Source of the DNA: Candidatus Iainarchaeum sp.
GTDB lineage: Archaea > Iainarchaeota > Iainarchaeia > Iainarchaeales > DTGL01
Direction: 5' to 3'
Assembly (NCBI GenBank): GCA_026396995.1
Contig: JAPLVS010000028.1
Coordinates: 1-33,479 of the forward strand
DNA length: 33,479 bases
The notes beneath the pieces are model-generated. The model was not told the origin of the DNA. It did no database searches and saw nothing but the letters and a program-made list of their open reading frames with translations. Both the position numbers and the translations under genes were made by a program. Positions 1 through 9,137 of the stretch are shown piece after piece. Numbering within the stretch: the stretch's first letter is position 1; every line of letters starts with the position of its first letter.

Positions 1-1
1 A

Positions 2-1099
2 TTTTACAGGCAGGCCTTTCCATTCGGCGGCTTCACTTTTCTCGGAGTGCTCTGCGATGCCGACAAAAAATATTTTTTTTATATGAGGGACGGCCTGAGG
101 CCGTTGCATTTCACTAAGGCGAACGGCCTTCTTGTGTTCTTTTCCGAAACAAGCCATGCCAACTGCCTCGGTGTGCAGGAAATAGTGGAAATAAACGCAG
201 GCGAAGCAGGATTCATCGAGCCCCTGACCCTCAAATGGTTGAAAATAGACATGAACAGGGAATTAAAGGGAACGGCAAGCAGGGGCCTCTGCCCTTTCGA
301 AGTGGCATATTTCCAGAACTATGATTCGAAAATAGACGGCGTCACTGTCGATTTTGTGAGAAGGGAATTCGGGAAGGCCCTTGCAAGGGAGCATCCCCCA
401 AACTCCGGTTCGATAATATCATGGGTGCCAAAATCAGGCATAAGCGCGACACAGGGCTATTTCGAGGAAGCCCTGAAAAACCAGGGCAACATAGAATTCA
501 GGCAGGTTATCACAAGAATGCCTGACTCGAGGGCGCGCGGCGAACGCTCTTTTTTGGGATACAAGTCATTGTCACTGCAGGAAAAGCTCTCAAGGAAATT
601 CAAAATCAATTCCCACGACGTGAAAGGCGAGCATGTCATTGTCATAGACGATTCGATTGTGCGCGGCAGCGTTTCCCAATGGATTGCGAAAATGCTGAAT
701 GCCGCAAAGCCGAAAGGCCTTTCTTTCATGGCAGCATGGCCTCCGATGGTCGGGGAATGCAGGGCAGGCATAGACATCGACAGGGAAGAGCTGATTGCAT
801 TGAGGTATTTTGGCGCAGGCGAAATAGTCGAAGACCAGCAGAAGCTTGAAAAAAAATTGGGCGAATGCTTTGCCTGCAAGAAATGCAAGTGCAAAAAACT
901 GTTCGACAGTGTTTCCTATGTGAGTGCCGGTGCAGTCAAAGAAGTTTTCGGGAAATACCTTAAGGGAAAAGTGTGCACCGGCTGCTTTGAAGGCAATTAT
1001 TCCTACATCCACGCAGGCAACCTTGAAAGAATGCCGCAATGGCTCAGGGAATTTGTTTCAGAAAACAAGGTCGAACTGCCTGAAGAAGTAAGGCTCTGA
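2..1099 (+). CDS. purF: Amidophosphoribosyltransferase (PurF), 5'-truncated by window edge
   Basis: Reading frame is open to the window edge (FYRQAFPFGGFTFLGVLCDADKKYFFYMRDGLRPLHF); PRTase-like VIVIDDSIVRGSVSQ motif; next to purL/Q/M. Confidence 0.93.
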   Translation, partial: FYRQAFPFGGFTFLGVLCDADKKYFFYMRDGLRPLHFTKANGLLVFFSETSHANCLGVQEIVEINAGEAGFIEPLTLKWLKIDMNRELKGTASRGLCPFEVAYFQNYDSKIDGVTVDFVRREFGKALAREHPPNSGSIISWVPKSGISATQGYFEEALKNQGNIEFRQVITRMPDSRARGERSFLGYKSLSLQEKLSRKFKINSHDVKGEHVIVIDDSIVRGSVSQWIAKMLNAAKPKGLSFMAAWPPMVGECRAGIDIDREELIALRYFGAGEIVEDQQKLEKKLGECFACKKCKCKKLFDSVSYVSAGAVKEVFGKYLKGKVCTGCFEGNYSYIHAGNLERMPQWLREFVSENKVELPEEVRL

Positions 1100-1109
1100 G
1101 GTTTTCCTT

Positions 1110-4082
1110 TTGGACAGGATAGAAATATGCACAAAAAAGGAATTCGCAGACCCGAAAGGCAGAAGGTTGGAGAGCGCTGCGCTCGAAGACCTCGGCATAA
1201 GGCTTGATTCCGCAAGGACAATAAAGGCATTTTCAATCAGCGGAGGCCTTTCCGAAAAGCAGCTTGAAAGGATTGCGCGCGAGGCGTTCTCAGACCCATT
1301 CACCCAGGAAGTTTCGGTCAATGCGCCGCTTGCCGAAAGATTCCAATTTGATTTCCTGCTCGAAGTGGCATTCAAACCAGGCGTAACAGACAACGAAGCG
1401 CGCACTGCGCAGGAATCGATTGAAAATTTCCGCGGGAAAAAATTCAAGGGCACCGTAAGGACCTCGGCGCAATATCTTCTGTCAGGCATTTCGGGAACGG
1501 AAGCCGAAAGGATTGCTGCCGAACTGATTGCCAACAGGCTCATAGAATGCTGGCGCATCTGGCCTTACGAAAAATGGAAGGAATCAAAGCCATGCCTTGA
1601 AATAAAAGAGGCAAAATCCGCCGAGAAGCCGAAGGTTGAGGAATTCGACCTGAATGCAGGCGAAAGGGAGCTCGGCCTTCTGAGCACTGCACGGTGCCTT
1701 GCGCTTTCCGCCGGCGAAATCAAGGCATTTGCAGCATACCTCAAAAAACCTGAAGTGCTTGCGGAAAGGAAAAAGCGCGGTTTGGGCGAAAAGGCCACTG
1801 ATGCCGAACTGGAGTGCTTTGCGCAGACGCAGAGCGAGCACTGCAGGCACAAGGTTTTCAGGGCAGGCATAAAATACAGGGAAAAAAATTTAGAGCACAG
1901 GATAGACGGATTGCTGAAAACATTCATCCGCGGGGCGACAGAAAAAATAAGGATGAATGCGGGAAAAAAAGATTTCTGCGTTTCTGTTTTCGAGGACAAC
2001 GCAGGCATAATTTCCTTTGATGAGGGCTGGAATATTGCCTTCAAGGTCGAAACCCACAATTCGCCGAGCGCCCTCGATCCGTACGGCGGCGCGCTCACTG
2101 GCATTGTTGGAGTGAACAGGGACGTGATGGGCGCGGGCATCGGCGCAATGCCGATATTCAACACAGACGTGCTCTGCTTCGGCCCGCCCTCCAAAAAAAG
2201 TGGGGATATTCCCAAAGGAACGCTCCACCCTAAAAGGATTTTCAGGGGAGTGAGGAAAGGCATAGAGGACGGCGGCAACCAGAGCGGCATTCCCACAATA
2301 AACGGGAGCATTTTTTTCGACGAGTCCTTTTCTGTGAGGCCGCTTGTGTTCTGCGGCACTGCTGGAATAATGCCTGCTGAAATCCGCGGAAAGAAAAGCC
2401 ATGAAAAAAGAGCGAGGTCCGGGGACAAGATAGTTATGATCGGGGGCAGGATAGGGAAGGATGGCATTCACGGCGCGACATTTTCGAGCATGCAGCTCGA
2501 CGAGGCGTCGCCTGTGAGCGCGGTCCAGATAGGCGCCCCCATAGTGCAGAAAAGGGCGCTCGACTTGTTGCTTGAGGCAAGGGACCTTGGCCTTTATGAT
2601 TCGGTAACAGACAACGGCGCAGGCGGCCTTTCCTCAAGCGTCGGGGAAATGGCATTGCAGAGCGGAGGCGCACTGCTCGAACTTGAAAAAGCGCCTTTAA
2701 AGTATCCCGGCCTGCAGCCATGGGAGATTCTTTTGAGCGAGGCGCAGGAGCGCATGACGCTTTCTGTGCCGCCCTCCAAGCTCGAAAAATTCCTTGATTT
2801 GTGCAAAAGGCGCGGTGTCGAGGCGACGGTTCTCGGCGAATTCACAAAATCAGGGAAACTTGAAGCGAAGTACGGCAAGAAAACAATCCTTTTCCTTGGC
2901 CTTGATTTTTTGCATGACGGCCTTCCGAAGCTGGAGCTTGAGGCGGAATTCGCGCCTGCGCCTGAAGAGCCAGAGGGAAATATCGCAATTCCTGATTTCG
3001 GAAGCGAACTGAAGGCAATCCTTTCTGACTTAAATGTCTGCTCAAGGCACTGGGTTGTAAGGCAGTACGACCACGAAGTGCTTGGCATGAGCGTAATCAA
3101 GCCTTTGGAAGGGGCTGCAAACGACGGCCCGAGCGATGCGGCAGTGATAAAGCCTCTTGCCGATTCCTGGAAAGGATTGGTTGTATCTAACGGGATAAAT
3201 CCCTGCATCGGTGAAAGCGATTCTTATTGGATGGCAGCAAACGCAATCGACGAGGCTGTGAGGAATGCAGTCGCAACAGGCGCTGACCCTGAAAAAATCG
3301 CATTGCTTGACAATTTCTGCTGGCCTGACCCGAAATTCAACCAGCTCAAAAACCCTGAAGGCAAAAAGCATCTGGGGAAACTGGTGAGGGCAAGCAGGGC
3401 ATGCTTTGATTTTTCCACGGTATTCGGAATGCCTTTCATTTCAGGAAAGGATTCGCTTGCAGGCGACAGGGCTGTCGAGGGAAAAAGATATTCGATAAAG
3501 CCGACCCTGCTGATTTCGGCACTTGGCAAAATAGAAGACGTGAGGAAAGCGGTTTCAATGGACGCAAAGCGCGCAGGCTACCTTGTGTTTGTGCTCGGTG
3601 CCACAAGGGATGAAATGCAGGGCTCTGTTTTCCTGCAGAAGCACGGCTCGCAGAAAGGGATAATGCCGAAAGTTAATGCGGAAAAGGCGCTCGCGCTATA
3701 CAAGGCGCTCCATAAGGCTGCAGTTGAAGGGATTGTGGAAAGCGCGCACGACTGCTCGCAGGGCGGCCTTGCTGTGGCACTTGCAGAAAGCGCTTTCGCA
3801 GGCGGCCTGGGAATGAAGGTAAGCCTTGAAAAACTGCCGCGCGAAGGCGCATTGGGCGATGCACAGGCATTGTTTTCAGAGAGCGCTTCAAGGATTCTAG
3901 TTACGGTGAAGACTGAAAACAGGGAAAAATTCGAAAGCATGCTTTCAGGGAACGATTTCGGGTGCATCGGTGAAACTACTGTGGAGCAGTTTTTGGAAAT
4001 AAGGGGCTTTAATGGAGACAGTATTCTGAAGGAAAATATTTCGGAACTGAAAAAAGAATGGATGAAAACGCTTGACTGGTGA
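1110..4082 (+). CDS. purL: Phosphoribosylformylglycinamidine synthase, large PurSL-type single chain
   Basis: 990 aa; motifs FAQTQSEHCRHKVF, KVETHNSPSALDPYGGALTGIVGVNRD, TDNGAGGLSSSVGEMA; about 170 aa N-terminal region resembling PurS-like domains; TTG start. Confidence 0.93.
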   Translation: MDRIEICTKKEFADPKGRRLESAALEDLGIRLDSARTIKAFSISGGLSEKQLERIAREAFSDPFTQEVSVNAPLAERFQFDFLLEVAFKPGVTDNEARTAQESIENFRGKKFKGTVRTSAQYLLSGISGTEAERIAAELIANRLIECWRIWPYEKWKESKPCLEIKEAKSAEKPKVEEFDLNAGERELGLLSTARCLALSAGEIKAFAAYLKKPEVLAERKKRGLGEKATDAELECFAQTQSEHCRHKVFRAGIKYREKNLEHRIDGLLKTFIRGATEKIRMNAGKKDFCVSVFEDNAGIISFDEGWNIAFKVETHNSPSALDPYGGALTGIVGVNRDVMGAGIGAMPIFNTDVLCFGPPSKKSGDIPKGTLHPKRIFRGVRKGIEDGGNQSGIPTINGSIFFDESFSVRPLVFCGTAGIMPAEIRGKKSHEKRARSGDKIVMIGGRIGKDGIHGATFSSMQLDEASPVSAVQIGAPIVQKRALDLLLEARDLGLYDSVTDNGAGGLSSSVGEMALQSGGALLELEKAPLKYPGLQPWEILLSEAQERMTLSVPPSKLEKFLDLCKRRGVEATVLGEFTKSGKLEAKYGKKTILFLGLDFLHDGLPKLELEAEFAPAPEEPEGNIAIPDFGSELKAILSDLNVCSRHWVVRQYDHEVLGMSVIKPLEGAANDGPSDAAVIKPLADSWKGLVVSNGINPCIGESDSYWMAANAIDEAVRNAVATGADPEKIALLDNFCWPDPKFNQLKNPEGKKHLGKLVRASRACFDFSTVFGMPFISGKDSLAGDRAVEGKRYSIKPTLLISALGKIEDVRKAVSMDAKRAGYLVFVLGATRDEMQGSVFLQKHGSQKGIMPKVNAEKALALYKALHKAAVEGIVESAHDCSQGGLAVALAESAFAGGLGMKVSLEKLPREGALGDAQALFSESASRILVTVKTENREKFESMLSGNDFGCIGETTVEQFLEIRGFNGDSILKENISELKKEWMKTLDW

Positions 4083-4138
4083 AAAAATGAAAAAAGGCAG
4101 GAAGCAGGCATTGCCAAAAGGAATCGGCCGGTGAAATC

Positions 4139-4945
4139 ATGAAAATCAGGGCATTGGTTCTCACAGGGGAAGGCATAAACTGCGATTATGAGACAGCACT
4201 GGCTTTCTCCAGGGCAGGCGCTTCCGCGCAGAGGATGCACATCAACGACCTTATTGAAAGCCCAAAACAGCTCGAGGCATTCCATGCCCTCGCGATTCCA
4301 GGCGGATTTTCTTTCGGTGATGATTTGGGGGCTGGAAAGGCGTTTGCGAATAAAATAGTGCACGCTGTTGGAAAGGAAGGGAAATTGTTCGATTCCATTG
4401 TTAATTTTATTGAGGAAGGAAAGCCTGTAATCGGCATATGTAACGGCTTCCAGATATTTGTGAAAAGCGGCCTGCTTCCAGCGCTCGGAGGCAAATACGG
4501 CGAACAGCAGGTCTCGATTTTTTACAACGATTCAGGAAGGTTCGAAAACAGGTGGGTGAAACTTAAAGCGCCCGAATCCAACAGCATTCTCCTCAGGGGG
4601 ATAGGCCAGCTTGAGGTTCCGTGCAGGCACGGCGAGGGAAAATTCATTGCGGACAACAATATGCTCTCTAAACTGTGGGAGAAAAAGCTTGTCTGCCTGC
4701 AGTACGCGGATTCTGAAGGCAAGCCCACAATGTCCTTCCCTGAAAATCCTAATGGCTCGATGAATGCGATTGCAGGCATCTGCAACGAGAAAGGCAATGT
4801 GCTCGGCCTTATGCCGCATCCTGAAGCATTCCTTTTCGCAACAAATCATCCGCAATGGGCAAGGGAAAAGCCGGACACATGGAACGGACAAGGTTTAAAG
4901 ATTTTCGAAAATGCAGTTAAGTACGTGAGGGAAAATTACAGGTGA
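4139..4945 (+). CDS. purQ: Phosphoribosylformylglycinamidine synthase glutaminase subunit (PurQ)
   Basis: Class I glutaminase: IPGGFSFGDDLGAGKAFA, nucleophile GICNGFQ, LGLMPHPEA; follows purL. Confidence 0.94.
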   Translation: MKIRALVLTGEGINCDYETALAFSRAGASAQRMHINDLIESPKQLEAFHALAIPGGFSFGDDLGAGKAFANKIVHAVGKEGKLFDSIVNFIEEGKPVIGICNGFQIFVKSGLLPALGGKYGEQQVSIFYNDSGRFENRWVKLKAPESNSILLRGIGQLEVPCRHGEGKFIADNNMLSKLWEKKLVCLQYADSEGKPTMSFPENPNGSMNAIAGICNEKGNVLGLMPHPEAFLFATNHPQWAREKPDTWNGQGLKIFENAVKYVRENYR

Positions 4946-4949
4946 TTTT

Positions 4950-5960
4950 ATGGATTATAAAACGGCGGGCGTGGATGTTCCGCTGGGCGACAAGTGCTCG
5001 GCAATCGCATACAATGAATCCAAAAAGACCTTCAAAAACAGGAAGGGAAAAATAGGGGAAGCATTGCTTTGCGAGGGCGGCTTTTCAGGCCCGATATTCT
5101 TCCCGGAACTCAAAAACGCGATTGTGGTGAAAAACTGCGACGGTGTAGGCAGCAAGGCTGTCGTCGCATGGAAAATGAAAAAATACGGTTCCCTGGCATT
5201 CGATTTGGTTGCAATGGTTGCAGATGACTGCGTTGCGCTCGGCGCAGAACCGATTTCCGCAACAAACACAATTGATATCGGGAAGGTGGATGAAAAAGTC
5301 ATTTCAGGCTTAATGAAAGGCGTTCCGAAGGCCTGCGAGCGCGCAGGAATTTCTATGGTCGGCGGGGAAATAGCGGAAATGCCTGACCAGGTGAAAGGCT
5401 TTGCCTGGAACGCGGACCTTATCGGGGTGCTGGAAAAAAAGAAAATTGTTGATGGGAGAAAAATCAGGAAAGGAGATTCGATTGTCGCCTTCAAAAGCAA
5501 CGGCATCCGCTCGAACGGCCTCACGCTCGCGAGAAGGATTCTCGAAAAAAATTATGGGGAAAACTGGCACCTGAAAAAATTCAAAGGGCAGAAGTGGGGC
5601 GATATTTTGCTCAAGCCATCGATTATCGTGAGCCCTGCGATTGTGGAAATGGTCGGCGCTTACGGTGAAAAGGGAAAGTGCGAAGCGCACGGCTTCGCGC
5701 ACATCACAGGCGGCGGCATTTACGGCAATTTCGAGCGCATCATGAAAAACCCGAAGCTCAGCGCAGTGTTCGAGGATTTGTGGGAACCCAATCAGGAGTT
5801 TTTGGAATTAATCCGCCTTGGCAATGTCCCGAAGCAGGACGCTTTCAGGGCCTGGAACATGGGCAACTGCTTTTTGGTCGTCACCCCTGAACCGAACAAG
5901 GCGATTGAAATCGCTGAAAAGCACGGGATTAGGGCGAGAGAAGCCGGAAGGATTTGCTAG
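4950..5960 (+). CDS. purM: Phosphoribosylformylglycinamidine cyclo-ligase (AIR synthetase, PurM)
   Basis: 336 aa; NCDGVGSKAVVAWKM, DLVAMVADDCVALGAEPISATNTI, SNGIRSNGLTLARRIL, AHITGGGIYGNFERI. Confidence 0.93.
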   Translation: MDYKTAGVDVPLGDKCSAIAYNESKKTFKNRKGKIGEALLCEGGFSGPIFFPELKNAIVVKNCDGVGSKAVVAWKMKKYGSLAFDLVAMVADDCVALGAEPISATNTIDIGKVDEKVISGLMKGVPKACERAGISMVGGEIAEMPDQVKGFAWNADLIGVLEKKKIVDGRKIRKGDSIVAFKSNGIRSNGLTLARRILEKNYGENWHLKKFKGQKWGDILLKPSIIVSPAIVEMVGAYGEKGKCEAHGFAHITGGGIYGNFERIMKNPKLSAVFEDLWEPNQEFLELIRLGNVPKQDAFRAWNMGNCFLVVTPEPNKAIEIAEKHGIRAREAGRIC

Positions 5961-5997
5961 TTATTCTTATTAACTTCTTTCGCCGAATAATTATTTG

Positions 5998-7209
5998 ATG
6001 AAAGAGCGCAGTTTCAGGAACACGCGCTTGTGGAGGAAGCCGGCTGGAGCCAGGCGCGTGTCATTGAAGGAAGGCAGTATTAACCGGCAGTCACTGAATT
6101 TCAGAAGGGCTGCGCAGTCGATTGAGGCAGAAAAAATTCCACTCAAGAGGAAACTTGCCGCCCTTACGGAATCTTTGCGTTCTCCAGGTTCGCCCCTGGT
6201 TTCGCCTTTTTACACCGGCTGGGAGCACGAATCTCTCGGTTTTGCGGTAGACTGGTTTTTTCGTAAAATTGTCGTGAACAAACCGGACAAATTACAATAT
6301 GCTTCTTTAGGCGTCGGGAACGGCGTTAAGGTTTTAATAAATGAAAAAATCCTGCAATTGTTCGGGTTCAAGGAGGTTGGAATCATTGGTGTTGACCTTA
6401 ACAGGCAATCATTAAGGCATGCAGCACAGCTGAGCCCCGAAGGGGATTTCCGCAGAGTAATGTTGCCTGCCGGGCAGGATTTTATTGACGGGAATTCCGG
6501 AAAATTCCATTTAGTGGAAAGCAGCAATTTATTGCACGAGGTCTTCATGCAATCCAAAAAACGCGGGGACGGATGGGCCGGAGTTGACTCTGTCTTGCGT
6601 CAGGCCCGCAAGCTGATTTCCCCAAACGGCGGAATTTTTCTAGTACACGACGGTGTTTTGCCTGAACACAGCGAGAGCCTGCTTGAGGCTAGGCTTTCCC
6701 CAAGATATGCGAGGGCCCTGAAGGTTTTCAGCAAAACGCTTCCACCGAAAAGCGTGGCGTGGCACCAGCAAAAGGGAAACGAACGTTCAGCCGAAGTTGC
6801 CCTTTCAGCCAGAAACCTTGCAAGGTTCCTTTCGAAAGCAAGATATCTTGTGGAGCCAGGCTGGCGTAGCCAATATCCCCCCAAGAGGGAATTGAGGCAG
6901 GTTTATCCTTTTGCCTCAATGCAGGAAATGGCGGTTCACCTCCTCAAAGCGGGTTTTGATGCAGTTATTGCAATGGATTATTCAGACAAGGCAATTAGAG
7001 AAAACTGGGAAAGAAACTGCATTGTCCGGCAGGCAGAGCTGCCGCATAATTACGGCCGCTTCTTCGCAATAGTTTTGCCAAAGGGAATCAATAGAACAAA
7101 GGCGTTGACTGAAGTAGAAAATCTTGGGAGCTTGTTGCGGAGCCCGCAACTCCCAAGTCTTGCCGACGAAGAAATCGGCAGAATCCGCGTTTTTTCAGAA
7201 CAGCATTAA
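5998..7209 (+). CDS. Hypothetical protein with class I SAM-methyltransferase-like fold
   Basis: About 403 aa; LGVGNGVKVLI (motif I-like), IGVDLNRQSLRHAAQ, VESSNLLHEV, ISPNGGIFLVHDG; basic N-terminus; no specific family recognised. TTG at 5995 and ATG at 5998 are both in frame. Confidence 0.6.
   Translation: MKERSFRNTRLWRKPAGARRVSLKEGSINRQSLNFRRAAQSIEAEKIPLKRKLAALTESLRSPGSPLVSPFYTGWEHESLGFAVDWFFRKIVVNKPDKLQYASLGVGNGVKVLINEKILQLFGFKEVGIIGVDLNRQSLRHAAQLSPEGDFRRVMLPAGQDFIDGNSGKFHLVESSNLLHEVFMQSKKRGDGWAGVDSVLRQARKLISPNGGIFLVHDGVLPEHSESLLEARLSPRYARALKVFSKTLPPKSVAWHQQKGNERSAEVALSARNLARFLSKARYLVEPGWRSQYPPKRELRQVYPFASMQEMAVHLLKAGFDAVIAMDYSDKAIRENWERNCIVRQAELPHNYGRFFAIVLPKGINRTKALTEVENLGSLLRSPQLPSLADEEIGRIRVFSEQH
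7123..7157. repeat. Long inverted repeat (14 bp stem with 4-nt bulge, 3-nt loop)
   Basis: CTTGGGAG-cttg-TTGCGG-agc-CCGCAA-CTCCCAAG read directly. Confidence 0.85.
7161..7180. repeat. Second inverted repeat, 6 bp stem
   Basis: TGCCGA-cgaagaaa-TCGGCA, 3 nt after the preceding hairpin. Confidence 0.7.
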
Positions 7210-7210
7210 T

Positions 7211-8026
7211 CTAAATTTTTACTGCCCCGCTTTCAAGGTCAAAATACCCCTGCTTCCATTTGCCGTTTTCTTTTATGAATACTTTGCTGTTTTTTATTGC
7301 AACAAGGCTGTCCGCCACGAGTTCGAGGGCTTTGAGGAATGCAGGGTCGTCGCCTTCGCGCTTGAGTTTTTCCTGCATGCTGTCGGCATATTCCTGTAGT
7401 TTTGCCCTGTCGTCTTTCACTGCATTCAGTTTTTCCATGTCAACTTTTACTGCCTTTGAGAGCACAAGCACCGGGCCGCAGTCCACTTCCCCTGTGATGA
7501 AATGGATTGTCGAGCGCAGCTCGGTTTGCCCTGCGGTCAGGGCGTCAAGCACAGCGTTTTTTCCAGTGAATGCTGGCTTTCCTTCGGAAACAATTGTTAG
7601 GTTCGATGGGTGCACGTTGAGCATGCGGAACGAGAATTCGGAAAGCAAAGGCTCGCCCACAATGCGCATGAACCCGCTTAACATCAAAAATTCGGCATTC
7701 ATTTCCTTTATTTCCTGGAGTGCGCGCTCGAAATATTTTTTCCTTGCGTCCTGGCTTTTAGAGTCCAAAGAATGGATGATAAAAAACTTGTCCCTGTCCA
7801 CAATCACTATCTCCAGGCTGTAGTTTTTGAGCGAGTGCGCGCCGCGCGCCATCGAATTGTCTGAAAATGCGCCCACAAACTTGATTTTTTGCTTCAATTC
7901 AGGCCTTTTCTTCATTTCTTCGAGAATGAAATTAGCCGAGCCGGCGTTCCCTGAGAAAAGCACGGCAAGCTTCAAAGGCCTGTTTTTCTGCTCGAACAAT
8001 GGTTTTGGCGAAAAAAATCCGAACAT
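7211..8026 (-). CDS. purN: Phosphoribosylglycinamide formyltransferase (PurN)
   Basis: KLAVLFSGNAGSANFIL, LSGFMRIVGEPLL, NVHPSNL (Asn/His), STIHFITGEVDCGPVL (Asp); about 270 aa with C-terminal extension. Confidence 0.88.
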   Translation of the reverse strand: MFGFFSPKPLFEQKNRPLKLAVLFSGNAGSANFILEEMKKRPELKQKIKFVGAFSDNSMARGAHSLKNYSLEIVIVDRDKFFIIHSLDSKSQDARKKYFERALQEIKEMNAEFLMLSGFMRIVGEPLLSEFSFRMLNVHPSNLTIVSEGKPAFTGKNAVLDALTAGQTELRSTIHFITGEVDCGPVLVLSKAVKVDMEKLNAVKDDRAKLQEYADSMQEKLKREGDDPAFLKALELVADSLVAIKNSKVFIKENGKWKQGYFDLESGAVKI

Positions 8027-8104
8027 CAGGAAGCTCCTTCAATTAACAAGGCTCGCAAACAATTAAAATACCATAATTCCTTTTTTATTTCTGGGGGGTT
8101 TCTG

Positions 8105-9136
8105 GTGGGTTCGGTCAAGGAACTTGTTCTTGAAAGTGGTCCGGCTGACACAATTCTCGGCACAGGAAAATTCGTTTTCTCGAACGATTTTTCTGTCTTC
8201 GACTGGGGCAAAATGCCTGACATAATCCTGCTGAAAGGCAGAGTGCTTTGCATGATGGCGGCATTCAATTTCGAGCTCCTTGAAAAGAACGCCGTGAAAA
8301 CGCATTATCTTGGCCTTCTTGAAAATGGCCTCACAAGAAAATTTGAGGAAGTCTCAGAGCCTTTGAACGAAATGAGGGTCATGGTGACAAGAAAACCGGA
8401 ACTCGAATTCAAAAAAGGCGTTTATGATTACGCGCGTTTCAGGAAAAAGGCAGGGGAAAATTTTTTGGTGCCACTCGAGATAATTTTCAGGAATTCTGTG
8501 CCTGTGGGCAGCTCTGTCAGGAAAAGGTTCAAGCCGCCGAAGGCAGGATTGAAGGGAAAAAACTGGCCTGATAAAAACGTGAGGCTGGAAAAGCCGATAA
8601 TCGATTTTTCGACAAAGCTCGAGGCAAAGGACCGCTACCTTTCTGAAAAGGAGGCATTCAAAATATCATGCCTTTCGAAGGAAAAATTCTCGGAACTGAA
8701 GGGAATTGCATTGAAAGTGAACAAAATAATCACCGGACAGGCCGAAAGGCAGGGATTGGAGCACGAGGACGGCAAAATCGAAATGTTTTATTTCCGCGGC
8801 GAGCTTTTTGTCGCGGATGTCGCCGGCACATTTGATGAAAACAGGTTTTCTTTTGCGGGAAAGGAAATCAGCAAGGAAGTGATAAGGCAATATTACAAGA
8901 AAAGCCAGCCTGAATGGGCTGACGCAGTTGAAAAAGCCAAAGCAATGGCAGAGAAAAAGAAGGACCGGGACTGGAAAAAATACTGCAAGATTGAACCGAA
9001 AAGCCTGCCGCCTGCAATGCTGGAACTGGTGAGCGAAATGTACTGCGCAGGCGCGAACAGGTACTGCGGGAAGGAAATATTCAGCGCGCGCGGCCTTGGC
9101 GAAATATTGGAAAAACTGTATTCGTGGAGGGAATGA
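8105..9136 (+). CDS. purC: Phosphoribosylaminoimidazole-succinocarboxamide synthase (SAICAR synthetase, PurC)
   Basis: GKFVFSNDFSVFDWGKMPDII, LVPLEIIFRNSVPVGSSVRKRF, FADVAGTFDENRF-type region (FVADVAGTFDENRF); GTG start; directly upstream of purE. Confidence 0.9.
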   Translation: MGSVKELVLESGPADTILGTGKFVFSNDFSVFDWGKMPDIILLKGRVLCMMAAFNFELLEKNAVKTHYLGLLENGLTRKFEEVSEPLNEMRVMVTRKPELEFKKGVYDYARFRKKAGENFLVPLEIIFRNSVPVGSSVRKRFKPPKAGLKGKNWPDKNVRLEKPIIDFSTKLEAKDRYLSEKEAFKISCLSKEKFSELKGIALKVNKIITGQAERQGLEHEDGKIEMFYFRGELFVADVAGTFDENRFSFAGKEISKEVIRQYYKKSQPEWADAVEKAKAMAEKKKDRDWKKYCKIEPKSLPPAMLELVSEMYCAGANRYCGKEIFSARGLGEILEKLYSWRE

Positions 9137-9137
9137 A

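Noticed and set aside
1565-3208. Long minus-strand ORFs opposite purL (1565-2467, 1890-2471, 2594-3208)
   Set aside because: Overlap a strongly supported purL on the other strand; no recognisable protein features.
4087-4134. 15-codon ORF (MKKGRKQALPKGIGR) between purL and purQ
   Set aside because: Too short and unsupported by any duplication, motif or coupling signal beyond position.
8027-8104. Possible shared purine operator or riboswitch in the divergent purN/purC spacer
   Set aside because: Only short AT-rich repeats (caattaa twice) and a G-run; not enough structure to support a named element.
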